Assembly: GCA_013696965.1 (NCBI GenBank)
Contig: JACCXN010000057.1
Coordinates: 224,216-288,215, forward strand
DNA length: 64,000 nucleotides
Source of the DNA: Bacteroidota bacterium
GTDB lineage: Bacteria; Bacteroidota; Bacteroidia; JACCXN01
Direction of reading: 5' to 3'
Part shown: positions 1-8,768 of the stretch, piece after piece
Numbering within the stretch: the stretch's first letter is position 1
Layout of the letters: every line of letters begins with the position of its first letter
Notes under the pieces: generated by a model
What the model was told of the DNA's origin: nothing
Database searches by the model: none
What the model saw: only the letters and a program-made list of their open reading frames with translations
Program-made: the position numbers and the translations under genes

Positions 1-1055
1 TTATCCTGTTTAAGGTAAGCCCTTCCAATTTGGTAGTAGGCATTTTGAGCAAGTTCATCTTCCACTTTAGTTACTTGCTGGAACAATTCAATTGCCTTAT
101 CATAAATGGCGGTTTGTAAATAAGCAAATCCTAATTGATAAGCATCTTCCCTTGTTAATCTTCCTGATGCTTTTCTGAATTGTTCTAAAAATGGAATAGA
201 TTTTTCAAATTCATTAAGTTTGAAATAGGATTCGCCAATTAAACGCGCTACCTCTGGCGCTCTTTTAACATCCTCTGTTTGAAGCAGGGGAGGAGCATAT
301 TCAATAACAAGTTCATATCTTTTTTGTAAAAAATAAATTTGTGATATGTAATAAGGAACAATGGGTCCAAAAACTGGTTCGCTTTGTAACCTTTGAAAAC
401 CTATAAGGGCAGTTTCATAATTTTTAGTTGTATAGGCGATATGAGAGTAATAATAATTAGCTGGATTGGTATAGCGGGTATCAACATCCTTTATTTCATA
501 AAACATTTTGGATGCCTCATCAAATTTGCCAGTTTCATAATAAGAATATCCTGCTTTAAAATAGTATTCAGCAAGTTCATCCGTACTTAATTCATATATG
601 TCTACCAGTTCGTAGGATTTAATGGCGTCTTTAAATTTCTTTTTTCTGTAATGGTAATTTCCGAGTTTGAAAACTGCCATGCCCACTTTAGGGCTTTCCG
701 GATGCTTTTCAATAAAATTATTTAATTTGTCTTCAGCATCCGAATGAAAGAGTTCAACGGCACACATGGCCGAATAAAAATCACAGTTTGTTATTATTTC
801 CGAATGTGAATTTTTATTGGAATTAACAGCTTTTTCAAAATACACGCGTGCTGCAGCAAATTTTTCCTTGTTATACAATTCCATTGCAAGTTTATAATGC
901 TTATCCGGATCGGAATGTATAAGAGATTGTTGAGCAGAAGCCCTTCCTGCAATAATTAACATTATAGCAAGAATAATAAGTGCTACAAGTATTTTAAGTT
1001 TATTCAAAATAAGATTTTTTAAACCCGACAAAGATAAAAACAGCTTTAGCCTCAT
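1..1055 (-). CDS. Tetratricopeptide repeat protein, secreted/periplasmic, C-terminus outside the window
   Basis: The frame is open from 1055 down to base 1, so at least 351 N-terminal residues are present and the stop lies beyond the window. Translation by eye gives a basic start, a hydrophobic signal segment (roughly residues 18-38, ending GRASAQQ), then repeated helical TPR-like units, for example HYKLAMELYNKEKFAAARVY and YYQIGRAYLKQD, so the protein is probably a periplasmic or outer-membrane scaffold. The start is ATG at 1055; an in-frame TTG at 1007 would begin directly at the signal peptide (NKLKILVALIILAI) and is a possible alternative. It is divergent from ftsE. Large TPR proteins of this kind are common in Bacteroidota and mostly uncharacterised; no specific function can be assigned. 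Confidence 0.85.
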   Translation of the reverse strand, partial: MRLKLFLSLSGLKNLILNKLKILVALIILAIMLIIAGRASAQQSLIHSDPDKHYKLAMELYNKEKFAAARVYFEKAVNSNKNSHSEIITNCDFYSAMCAVELFHSDAEDKLNNFIEKHPESPKVGMAVFKLGNYHYRKKKFKDAIKSYELVDIYELSTDELAEYYFKAGYSYYETGKFDEASKMFYEIKDVDTRYTNPANYYYSHIAYTTKNYETALIGFQRLQSEPVFGPIVPYYISQIYFLQKRYELVIEYAPPLLQTEDVKRAPEVARLIGESYFKLNEFEKSIPFLEQFRKASGRLTREDAYQLGFAYLQTAIYDKAIELFQQVTKVEDELAQNAYYQIGRAYLKQD

Positions 1056-1212
1056 ATTTTTTTAAAATGATAAGTTATCAACGTTTCAATGTTGAAATTG
1101 ATACTCTTCCGGGATTAAATATTTTTTCAGTAAAGAAAGAAAATGCCGATATTTGTTGAATAAACTTAATTACCCGCTAAATTATTTTCTGGTAAATTAA
1201 ATAATAAATGAA

Positions 1213-1902
1213 ATGACAGGTGAAACTATTATAGAATTAAGTAATCTTTCCATTTTCCAAAAGAGCAATCTTGTTTTGGCTGAAGTAAATATTAATATTG
1301 AAAAGGGAGAATTCGTTTATTTAATTGGTCGCACAGGAAGCGGAAAAAGCAGTATTCTGCGCACCTTGTATGCAGATTTGAAACCTGTAGAAGGTGATGC
1401 ACATATTGCAGGGTTTGATTTAAGAAAAATAAAATCCCGAGAAGTGCCTTTTCTTAGAAGAAAATTAGGAATTATTTTCCAGGATTTTCAATTGTTATCC
1501 GATAGGTCTGTTTATAACAACCTGTTATTTGTTTTAAAAGCCACGGGTTGGAAAAACAAAAATGATATTACAATGCGTATAAAGGATGTATTGGCAAAAG
1601 TGGGCCTAAGTACAAAAGATTTTAAAATGCCTCATGAATTATCAGGAGGAGAACAACAAAGGGTTGCTATAGCCCGAGCCCTTTTAAATGATCCTGATGT
1701 TATTCTTGCCGATGAGCCTACCGGAAATCTTGACCCGGAAACCTCCGAAGGGATAATGAACCTTCTGTTTGAAATCAGTAAAAGCGGAAGAGCTGTTGTT
1801 ATGGCATCTCATGATTATGCCCTTTTTGAAAAATTTCCTGCACGTACCATTAAATGTGAAAATGGAAGGGTATTGGATTCTAAATTAGTGGCAAACAGCT
1901 AA
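1213..1902 (+). CDS. ftsE: FtsE-like ABC transporter ATP-binding protein
   Basis: A 229-residue ABC ATPase of the FtsE/LolD class. FtsE works with the membrane protein FtsX at the division site to control peptidoglycan hydrolases. Visible motifs are Walker [10 protein letters not shown] (about residues 39-47), Q-loop IIFQDFQLL, signature LSGGEQQR, Walker [14 protein letters not shown] and the switch histidine in MASHDYAL. The length is normal for FtsE. The ATG at 1213 is used because the ATG six bases upstream runs straight into TGA. No ftsX is adjacent, which is usual in Bacteroidota. LolD or a MacB-like ATPase is the alternative, but the short C-terminus and the [19 protein letters not shown] segment fit FtsE better. 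Confidence 0.85.
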   Translation: MTGETIIELSNLSIFQKSNLVLAEVNINIEKGEFVYLIGRTGSGKSSILRTLYADLKPVEGDAHIAGFDLRKIKSREVPFLRRKLGIIFQDFQLLSDRSVYNNLLFVLKATGWKNKNDITMRIKDVLAKVGLSTKDFKMPHELSGGEQQRVAIARALLNDPDVILADEPTGNLDPETSEGIMNLLFEISKSGRAVVMASHDYALFEKFPARTIKCENGRVLDSKLVANS

Positions 1903-2042
1903 AACATACTTTAAAAGCGAGTCTGTAAATAAAGCTTAAAGCTTTATGAAATCCTTTGTATTTTACCCTGATTATTTTTATCCTCAAGTTTTTGCATTAA
2001 CTTAGGATGAAATTGCGTTTGACATTACAACCAATTTAAGCA

Positions 2043-3446
2043 ATGCCTGAAACAGTTAACAACAAAAGCGTTTTTACCTTGCTGGAGGTTACCCAAAGCA
2101 TACAAAAAACACTTGCTGATAGATATAAAAGTACATTTTGGGTAAAAGCCGAAATGAATAAATTAAATTATTATAGTCATTCAGGGCATTGCTATCCTGA
2201 ATTAGTTGAAAAAATAGAGGGAAAGGTTATTGCTCAAATAAAATCAACTCTTTGGAAAGACGAATACAGGAATATAAATTCCAACTTCCTTAGCATTCTT
2301 AAGGAACCTTTAAAAGACGGAATTAAAATATTGTTTCTTGCCAGTATTACATTTGATCCTTCTTATGGGCTTTCTCTCAGAATCATTGATATTGACCCCA
2401 GTTATACATTAGGAGATCTTGAAAAAGAGAAACAGGAAACAATCAAAAGACTTCAGGTTGAAGGGATTTTTAACAAGAACAAAGCTTTGCCTATTTCCTT
2501 GTTGCCTCAACGCATCGCTATTATTTCAGTTGAAACCAGTAAGGGCTATGCAGATTTTTTAAAAGTACTTGAAACCAATCCATGGAAGTATAAATTTTTT
2601 CATCTTCTTTTCCCCTCCTTACTTCAGGGAGAAAAGGCAGTTTATTCAATCATTGACCAGTTGAAACGAATAAATAAAGTAAGGCAACATTTTGATGTAG
2701 TAGCTATCATTCGAGGTGGAGGAGGAGATGTTGGACTATCCTGTTACAACAATTATGAACTTGCAAAAGAAATTGCTTTGTTTCCAATCCCGGTTATTAC
2801 AGGAATTGGACACGCAACAAACGAAACAGTTGCAGAGTTAATAAGCTACTCCAATGCAATTACACCTACAAAAATAGCAGAGTATCTCATTCAAAAATTT
2901 CATAATTTCTCGGTCCCGGTTCATAGAGCAGAAGAAAAAATAATAGAAAAATCAATTCGACTGATAAAGGATGAAAAATCGAAATTTGATGCTCAAATAA
3001 AACTCTTTCGTTCCTTAACAGAAAATATACTCCTATACAACAGGAACCAGCTTAAAGAGCACTTTAGATCATTGTTTCAACAATCTGTGTTTCGCTTTAA
3101 AAGTGAAAAAGGCTTTTTGAAAAAAAATGCAGAAGAAATAAAAAAAGGTTCCATTAATCTATGCATTTCAGCAAAGCAAGAAATCAAACAGTTTGCTGTA
3201 CTTTTGAAAAGGGATGTTTTCACTCAAATCCATAGGGTTAAATCAGAATTAAATAGTTTAGAAAAAAACATCAACAATATGAGCCCGCAAAGTGTATTAA
3301 AAAGAGGCTACAGCATAACCACGAGGAATGGAAAGGCAATAAAAAGTTTTCAATCAGTGAAAAAAGGGGACATAATAGAAACCTTGGTTTATGATGGTAG
3401 TATTAAAAGTAGTGTAAATGAATCAAAAAAAACAGAAGAACAATGA
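2043..3446 (+). CDS. xseA: Exodeoxyribonuclease VII large subunit
   Basis: XseA is the catalytic subunit of exonuclease VII, which degrades single-stranded DNA into oligonucleotides in mismatch repair and damage processing. The N-terminal OB-fold region (about residues 10-120: FTLLEVTQSIQKTL, FWVKAEMNKLN) is followed by the catalytic core with IAIISVETSKGYADFL, VVAIIRGGGG and PVITGIGHATNETVAEL, then a long charged helical region (about 290-420) and the C-terminal VLKRGYSITTRNGK segment. At 467 residues it is near the family norm. It overlaps xseB by 4 nt (ATGA), so the two subunits are translationally coupled. Confidence 0.95.
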   Translation: MPETVNNKSVFTLLEVTQSIQKTLADRYKSTFWVKAEMNKLNYYSHSGHCYPELVEKIEGKVIAQIKSTLWKDEYRNINSNFLSILKEPLKDGIKILFLASITFDPSYGLSLRIIDIDPSYTLGDLEKEKQETIKRLQVEGIFNKNKALPISLLPQRIAIISVETSKGYADFLKVLETNPWKYKFFHLLFPSLLQGEKAVYSIIDQLKRINKVRQHFDVVAIIRGGGGDVGLSCYNNYELAKEIALFPIPVITGIGHATNETVAELISYSNAITPTKIAEYLIQKFHNFSVPVHRAEEKIIEKSIRLIKDEKSKFDAQIKLFRSLTENILLYNRNQLKEHFRSLFQQSVFRFKSEKGFLKKNAEEIKKGSINLCISAKQEIKQFAVLLKRDVFTQIHRVKSELNSLEKNINNMSPQSVLKRGYSITTRNGKAIKSFQSVKKGDIIETLVYDGSIKSSVNESKKTEEQ

Positions 3447-3655
3447 GCGATAAATATAAATATACAGAAGCTTTTGATGAACTTCAATCCATAGTTTCAG
3501 AAATTGAACAAGGAGAAATATCTGTAGACGAACTTTCAGAAAAAGTAAAAAGAGCGGCTTTTTTGATTAAAATTTGCAAAACAAAACTAACCACAACAGA
3601 GGAAGACGTAAACAAGATTTTAAAAGAGCTGGATAAAGCATCAGATGAAGAATAA
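3443..3655 (+). CDS. xseB: Exodeoxyribonuclease VII small subunit
   Basis: A 70-residue helical protein matching the small subunit of exonuclease VII, several copies of which bind the XseA helical region. The family pattern is seen in YTEAFDELQSIVSEIEQGEI followed by SVDELSEKVKRAAFLIKICK. Its start codon overlaps the xseA stop (ATGA), which supports both the assignment and the start. No terminator is visible after it. Confidence 0.93.
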   Translation: MSDKYKYTEAFDELQSIVSEIEQGEISVDELSEKVKRAAFLIKICKTKLTTTEEDVNKILKELDKASDEE

Positions 3656-3896
3656 TAATTAGTAGTGTAATCTATAATATTGGATTAGAAATTTAGGAAT
3701 TACAGGTATTCCAAGTATTACAATAATGCTGGTTGCGTACTGCCTCAATAATTACAGAAGTTTTTTCTCAAAAAGGAATTTGGAAATGCTATACATAACT
3801 GGATCTGAAATGCTATTGAAATACATAATTTTCTTAATCATTGGTGAAAAAAACGTTCTGTTGATTGCTTAATTTGGATTAAAACGAATGAAAGAG
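3656..3896. other. Intergenic gap between convergent genes, no feature recognised
   Basis: About 240 bases between xseB and the convergent glycosyltransferase. It is AT-rich. The only structure seen is a short imperfect direct repeat near 3783-3830 (two copies of a GAAATGCTAT...ACATAA pattern). No terminator hairpin or reading frame was found. Confidence 0.4.
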
Positions 3897-5009
3897 TTAT
3901 AGAATTAATATTAATCGATCAGCATTAACAGAATTAGAAAAATCGCCTGATAAAAGTTCTGTTCTCATCTTAATTTCATCTTCAGTAAAAGCTTGTTTCA
4001 TCAAAGTAATAATTTCTGAAATTATTTCCTGAGGACTGTCTCTTATAATGCAAAACTTTTCCAGACCTGTTCCAATAACCATTGGAGAATTAACAAGGCA
4101 AAATTTACCGTTGTGAAGTGCCGACAATAGTTTTAATTTAATACCTGTTGACTGAAAAGTTGGAAGCAGGTTTATATGTGCCATCCTTATTAACTCTGTA
4201 ATTTGAACTGTTGAATAATTATCTCTTAATTGTATGTGTTCATGTTTTGCTACCTCTGCATTTAATTCAGCAGAAGGATTACTTCCTGCTATAATAAAAG
4301 GAATATCAATTTTACTGAATATTTCCTTTACAAGAAATAAAGCAGCCAGGTTATTTTCTCCAACAGAAAGGTTGCCATGATATAAAACAAAATCGCCCTT
4401 TCCCTGATTAATATTTAATTTATTATCAGGATGAAAAGCAGAAACAGTTACTGTTTTTGGATGATAACACAAGTAATATTCAGTATCAGGGGCAGAAATG
4501 GCGGCTATTGCTGAGGCATTTGAAAGTTTTTTTTCAAAATTTTCAAGCTTTGAAGCCGCCCTTGCAAAATATATTTTTTTTAATGGATTCGTTTCTGCCT
4601 GTGAAAGTTTACGGTAATATACCTGTTCAATATTATGGGTACGAACTATTATTTTTCTATCAGCCAATCGTTTATCATCCAGATAATAGCAGCAATGCAA
4701 ACCTTCCATCAATATTGGGTGTTTATCTGCTAAAAGGTTATTGATTAATTCCTTGGAATTTCTGCTTTTTATAATATAGGGTGTGGAATTTAAAAATTGA
4801 AACAAATTATTCTGCCTTTTGTAATAATTTACTTTGTAACAATATTTTTTTAATTCCTGGGCAGGTTTTCTGCCATATTCAAAACAATGAAGGTGGATTT
4901 TAATGCCTTTTTGGCTTAGGGCTTTTATCTTGTAAAAAACATCAATAACCCCACCATAATCTGCAGGATAAGGAACATCAAAAGAAATAATATGTAAGTG
5001 CTTTTCGAT
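3897..5009 (-). CDS. Glycosyltransferase, GT4-like, with a non-canonical ATC start
   Basis: A GT-B fold glycosyltransferase of about 370 residues. The conventional reading from a TTG at 4805 loses 68 N-terminal residues that are clearly coding: the same frame upstream reads HLHIISFDVPYPADYGGV and KIKIHLHCFEYGRKP-type sequence, the conserved N-terminal Rossmann strand and glycine loop of this family. No ATG, GTG or TTG occurs in frame between 4805 and the in-frame TAA at 5022-5024. The most natural start is ATC at 5009, two bases after the TAG of the upstream glycosyltransferase. C-terminal donor-site features include FVLYHGNLSVGENN, PFIIAGSNPS and LLPTFQSTGIKLKLLSALHNGK. It probably acts on cell-surface polysaccharide; the sugar is unknown. 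Confidence 0.8.
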   Translation of the reverse strand: MEKHLHIISFDVPYPADYGGVIDVFYKIKALSQKGIKIHLHCFEYGRKPAQELKKYCYKVNYYKRQNNLFQFLNSTPYIIKSRNSKELINNLLADKHPILMEGLHCCYYLDDKRLADRKIIVRTHNIEQVYYRKLSQAETNPLKKIYFARAASKLENFEKKLSNASAIAAISAPDTEYYLCYHPKTVTVSAFHPDNKLNINQGKGDFVLYHGNLSVGENNLAALFLVKEIFSKIDIPFIIAGSNPSAELNAEVAKHEHIQLRDNYSTVQITELIRMAHINLLPTFQSTGIKLKLLSALHNGKFCLVNSPMVIGTGLEKFCIIRDSPQEIISEIITLMKQAFTEDEIKMRTELLSGDFSNSVNADRLILIL

Positions 5010-5011
5010 AA

Positions 5012-6133
5012 CTACTTGAATTTATTATATATTTCTTTAAGCTTAATGCTTTCATTCTCCCAATTATATTCTCTGGAAGCTAAAAGTGTGTTTTGCCTCC
5101 ATACTAATTGCATTTGTTCATTCTGAATCATAAATCTTAATTTATCTGCAATGTGTTCAGGATTATGATTGTCAATTAACTCACCCACATTATAACGAGA
5201 ATAAATTTTTTTAATTTCAATGAGCGGGGAGGAGAGTACAGGAATTTGAGAATGAATGTAATCAAACAATTTGTTAGGTAAACTCAATTCATAATTTGGA
5301 TTGTCTGCTTTATCTAATGTAATACCAACATCAGCACAACGTGTATGCTGTATTAATTCAGTAAAGGGCATTTTGTTTTTAAAAACAACCTTTTCCTGAA
5401 GATTAAATTTTGCAGTAATTCCCTTTAATTTATCTATTACATCTCCTCCTCCAATAATAAGCAATAAGGCATCTTCAATATATAACATTGCTTGAAGTGC
5501 TTCTTCGGCTCCTCGGTTTATATTTATACCAGCACCCTGTAAAAGTATTATTGCTTTATTTTCAGGCAAACTAAGCTGGGAACGACTTCTAAATGGAATA
5601 TTTTCAAAGTTTTTAAGCGAAGGAACATTTCTTAGCACAACAGGCTTTATTCCATAATGTTTTTCATATGCCTGAGCAATGCTTTCATTTACGGTAAAAA
5701 CATATTTTAATTTGGGGAATATCCATTGTTCAATTTTTAGCCAGGTTTTCTGAACCATTTTCCTGTTAACAAGTTCAGGAACAAAACAAAAATATTCATG
5801 ACTATCATACACTAATTCTTTTCTTTTAAATTTGCAAACAAGGAAATTTGGCAAAAGCGTATCAAGATCATTTGCATGATATACATCGGCTTTTTGGAAT
5901 AATAGAAAGAAAAACAAGCGTATATTATATTCAGCATAAAACAGAAAACCTTTTGTAAACAACAGTTTCATCCTGTGGGTAGCATAAGTCCTTTTATCCA
6001 TTGGTAAGCTTGTTTTTAATTTTCTGCCAACAAGTAAAACCAAAAACCCTTGCTCTGAAATAGTATTGCATACTTTATTTACACGTTGGTCTGTAACAAG
6101 ATCATTTATAACAGATACAATAACTTTTTGCAT
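5012..6133 (-). CDS. Glycosyltransferase family 4-like protein
   Basis: A 373-residue GT-B glycosyltransferase. The N-terminal acceptor domain starts VIVSVINDLVTDQRVNKVC, with DVYHANDLDTLLPNFL and LVYDSHEYF as typical active-site loops. The C-terminal donor domain has ILLQGAGININRGAEEAL, LLIIGGGDVIDKLK, the glutamate-containing NPNYELSLPNKLFDYIHSQI motif and PVLSSPLIEIKKI. It is the first gene of a two-gene minus-strand operon with the next glycosyltransferase (the stop at 5012-5014 is almost abutting). The likely role is transfer of a sugar from a nucleotide donor in surface glycan synthesis; neither donor nor acceptor can be read from the sequence. Confidence 0.85.
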   Translation of the reverse strand: MQKVIVSVINDLVTDQRVNKVCNTISEQGFLVLLVGRKLKTSLPMDKRTYATHRMKLLFTKGFLFYAEYNIRLFFFLLFQKADVYHANDLDTLLPNFLVCKFKRKELVYDSHEYFCFVPELVNRKMVQKTWLKIEQWIFPKLKYVFTVNESIAQAYEKHYGIKPVVLRNVPSLKNFENIPFRSRSQLSLPENKAIILLQGAGININRGAEEALQAMLYIEDALLLIIGGGDVIDKLKGITAKFNLQEKVVFKNKMPFTELIQHTRCADVGITLDKADNPNYELSLPNKLFDYIHSQIPVLSSPLIEIKKIYSRYNVGELIDNHNPEHIADKLRFMIQNEQMQLVWRQNTLLASREYNWENESIKLKEIYNKFK

Positions 6134-6168
6134 TGAATAATAAAAGATGTATATATATCAATTGGCTG

Positions 6169-6176
6169 CAAAAATA
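6169..6176 (-). promoter_or_regulatory. Candidate -7 element (TATTTTTG) for the glycosyltransferase pair
   Basis: Read on the minus strand, this matches the Bacteroidota TAnnTTTG -7 consensus, about 36 bases upstream of the ATG at 6133. No clear TTG -33 box is seen, so it is only a candidate. Confidence 0.35.
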
Positions 6177-6219
6177 GAAAAATAGAAGCAACTAGGTTTC
6201 AAGGAATCAATATTCATTT

Positions 6220-6227
6220 TAACTTTG
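6220..6227 (+). promoter_or_regulatory. Candidate -7 element (TAACTTTG) upstream of murB
   Basis: Exact match to the Bacteroidota TAnnTTTG -7 consensus, about 46 bases before the murB start. No TTG is found at the expected -33 distance. Confidence 0.4.
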
Positions 6228-6273
6228 CTTTATATTATAGTATTAATTATGCCGTTTTTCAATAAAATAATGC

Positions 6274-7290
6274 ATGCAGATTACTGAAAATTTCCCCCTT
6301 AAAAATTACAACAGTTTTGGCATATCTGCTCAGGCTAAATATTTTGTTGCTATTCATACTCCTGAAGAAATTCAGGAGCTTATACATGAGAATACAATAA
6401 TTGGTTTAGAAAGGTTAATTCTTGGGGGAGGTAGCAATTTATTGTTTACCAGAAATTTTGATGGCATTATTATTAAAAACAATATTAAAGGCATTGAACT
6501 TCTTAAATCCGATACTGATTTTTATTACTTAAAGGCTGGTGCAGGAGAAATTTGGCATGAATTCGTTTTACATTGTATAAAAAATAATTACGCAGGCGTA
6601 GAAAATTTATCTCTGATTCCGGGGAATGTGGGTGCCAGTCCAATGCAAAATATAGGAGCTTATGGAGTAGAAATTAAAGATGTTTTCGAATCTCTTGAGG
6701 CCATTGAAATCACTACAGGAGAGATACATAGCTTTAATAACTCCGATTGTAATTTTGGATACAGGGAGAGTGTTTTTAAAAATATATGTAAAGACAAGTA
6801 TATTATCACTTCGGTTACTTATAAACTCAGAAAAATACCAGAATTCAATACCAGTTACGGTGCAATTGATCAGGAATTGGAGGCAATGGGTGTAAAAGAA
6901 TTATCCGTTTCAGCTATAAGTAAAGCCGTTTGTAACATCCGTTCAAGTAAATTGCCTGATCCAAGATTAATAGGGAATGCTGGAAGTTTTTTTAAAAATC
7001 CGGTTGTTGGTAAGTCTCATTATGATTATTTGAAAACAGTTTTCCCTGGAATTCCTGCGTATGCCCAGCAAAATGAAACTTTTAAATTGGCTGCCGGATG
7101 GTTAATTGAACAATGTGGTTGGAAGGGTTTCAGAAAGAATGATGCAGGTGTGCATGCAAAACAAGCACTGGTTCTTGTAAATTATGGCAATGCTTCTGGA
7201 AATGAAATATATGAAATATCAGAAGAAATTCTAAAGTCTGTCTATTTAAAATTTGAAGTTAACCTTGAAAGGGAAGTAAATATTATTTAG
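6274..7290 (+). CDS. murB: UDP-N-acetylmuramate dehydrogenase
   Basis: MurB is the FAD enzyme that uses NADPH to reduce UDP-GlcNAc-enolpyruvate to UDP-MurNAc in cytoplasmic peptidoglycan precursor synthesis. The FAD-binding segment LILGGGSNLLFTRNFDG, the family core NLSLIPGNVGASPMQNIGAY, the GYRESVFKN catalytic region and NAGSFFKNPVV are all visible. The C-terminal ending GVHAKQALVLVNYGNASG and the 338-residue length fit the type I (E. coli-like) MurB. mnmD follows after 17 bases and may be cotranscribed. Confidence 0.97.
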   Translation: MQITENFPLKNYNSFGISAQAKYFVAIHTPEEIQELIHENTIIGLERLILGGGSNLLFTRNFDGIIIKNNIKGIELLKSDTDFYYLKAGAGEIWHEFVLHCIKNNYAGVENLSLIPGNVGASPMQNIGAYGVEIKDVFESLEAIEITTGEIHSFNNSDCNFGYRESVFKNICKDKYIITSVTYKLRKIPEFNTSYGAIDQELEAMGVKELSVSAISKAVCNIRSSKLPDPRLIGNAGSFFKNPVVGKSHYDYLKTVFPGIPAYAQQNETFKLAAGWLIEQCGWKGFRKNDAGVHAKQALVLVNYGNASGNEIYEISEEILKSVYLKFEVNLEREVNII

Positions 7291-7307
7291 TTAATATAGA
7301 ATAATTA

Positions 7308-7991
7308 ATGTCAGAGCACATTACAAACCAACATTTGCTTATTACTAGCGATGGTTCTCATACGGTTTACCATCCCCAAACCCAACAGCATTACCATTCC
7401 ATTCATGGTGCAATTCAGGAATCAGAACATGTTTTTATTGATGCCGGTCTTAAAGTCATTGAATCAAAGGAAATATCAATTCTTGAAATAGGTTTTGGAA
7501 CTGCTTTGAATTGCTTTTTAACTGCCATGTATGCTATGGAAAACAATTTGAATATCCATTACACCGGTATTGAACCTTTTCCTTTAGATTTAAAAATAGT
7601 GCAGGAATTAAATTACACTCAAAAATTAAAAAAACAACAATTCAATAATGTGTTTTTAAAGATGCATGATTCACAAATGGATCATTGGATTGAAATTAAT
7701 TCAAATTTTAATTTGATAAAAGTTCAACAAAAAATTGAAGATGCAATCCTAATGGATCAATATAATTTAGTCTATTTTGACGCATTTGCACCTGGAGCTC
7801 AACCAGAACTGTGGCTCCCTGAAATTTTTAATAAGATATATAATTCAATGCTTCCCGGAGGAATTTTAACTTCTTATTGTGCTAAAGGGGAATTTAAGCG
7901 CACACTTAAAAAATCAGGTTTTATTTTAGAAGCTTTACCCGGTCCTTTAGGTAAAAGAGAAATGGTAAGGGCCATTAAGCCTCTTTTTTAA
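7308..7991 (+). CDS. mnmD: tRNA 5-methylaminomethyl-2-thiouridine methyltransferase MnmD
   Basis: A 227-residue SAM-dependent methyltransferase (DUF752 family) that methylates nm5(s2)U34 to mnm5(s2)U34 in tRNA wobble positions. Motif I appears as ISILEIGFGTALNCFLT. The family-specific NLVYFDAFAPGAQPELW carries the catalytic Asp, and LTSYCAKGEFKRTLKKSGF with GPLGKREMVRA completes the signature. Only the methyltransferase half of E. coli MnmC is present; the FAD oxidase half is absent, as in most Bacteroidota and Gram-positives. It follows murB by 17 bases. Confidence 0.9.
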   Translation: MSEHITNQHLLITSDGSHTVYHPQTQQHYHSIHGAIQESEHVFIDAGLKVIESKEISILEIGFGTALNCFLTAMYAMENNLNIHYTGIEPFPLDLKIVQELNYTQKLKKQQFNNVFLKMHDSQMDHWIEINSNFNLIKVQQKIEDAILMDQYNLVYFDAFAPGAQPELWLPEIFNKIYNSMLPGGILTSYCAKGEFKRTLKKSGFILEALPGPLGKREMVRAIKPLF

Positions 7992-8051
7992 TTTAATTTA
8001 TGTATTTTTAATAAATCACATGGAGTGCTAATTCGAGTAAAATTTAAAGCA

Positions 8052-8768
8052 ATGAAAATCAAATCTAAATTCAGTTTGTTTTTTTTAATTTTTTGTATTT
8101 TATTGTTGCCTAACAAGCTATATAGTCAGGCTTGTACACAATTCGAACTTTTAAAAGCAGGTACTTCTTATACTATTAAAAATTACGATCCCAAGGGTAG
8201 GCTAACATCAACTTCAAAAAACAAAGTACTAAAGGTTGAAAAAAAAACGGAAGGCATGGAAGCAGTTATTAAAAATGATATTACCACTATCAATAATGAA
8301 CCTTTAGGTAGTGGTATTATTAAAATGCGCTGCGAAAAAGGTGTTATGCACTATGATTTACGGGCAATGCTGAACCCACAAAGCATGGCAGAATTTGAGG
8401 GCATGCAAATGCAAATGGAGAATACCACACTGGAACTTCCCTCAAATTTACAACCCGGTCAACAACTTTCTGAAGGGAATTTAAAGATGAAAATTAATAA
8501 TAAAGGAATAAATATAGCTACTGTTGAATTAAAAATTTACAATAGAAATGTGAATGAATTCGAACAAATTACAACGGAAGCAGGAATTTTTGATACCTAT
8601 AAAATTTCTTATAATACGGAAATGATAACTACTACCAGTATTCCTCTAAAAGTTTTAACCAGCACTGTGGAATGGTATTCTGTTAAGTATGGAATTGTAC
8701 GATCAGAAACCTTTAATAGAAATGGAAAGCCAATTGGATATTCAGTATTGGTAGAATTTAAACAGTAA
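8052..8768 (+). CDS. Secreted TapB/DUF3108-like protein
   Basis: About 238 residues. The ATG at 8052 gives a clean signal peptide (MKIKSKFSLFFLIFCILLLP, cleavage probably after NKLYSQA); an upstream in-frame GTG at 8025 would place charged residues ahead of it. The mature part is beta-rich, with YTIKNYDPKGRLTSTSKNKV, a methionine-rich FEGMQMQMENTTLELP stretch, and a GIFDTYKISYNTEM...VEWYSVKYGIVRSE ending typical of the TapB/DUF3108-like fold. The molecular role is unknown; an envelope location is inferred from the signal peptide. Its 3' end overlaps convergent aroA by 11 bases. Confidence 0.7.
   Translation: MKIKSKFSLFFLIFCILLLPNKLYSQACTQFELLKAGTSYTIKNYDPKGRLTSTSKNKVLKVEKKTEGMEAVIKNDITTINNEPLGSGIIKMRCEKGVMHYDLRAMLNPQSMAEFEGMQMQMENTTLELPSNLQPGQQLSEGNLKMKINNKGINIATVELKIYNRNVNEFEQITTEAGIFDTYKISYNTEMITTTSIPLKVLTSTVEWYSVKYGIVRSETFNRNGKPIGYSVLVEFKQ

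Noticed and set aside
1929-1947. 19-base AT-only palindrome after ftsE (AAAGCTT core)
   Set aside because: The stem has only one GC step per arm and there is no T-run after it, so it is not a convincing terminator.
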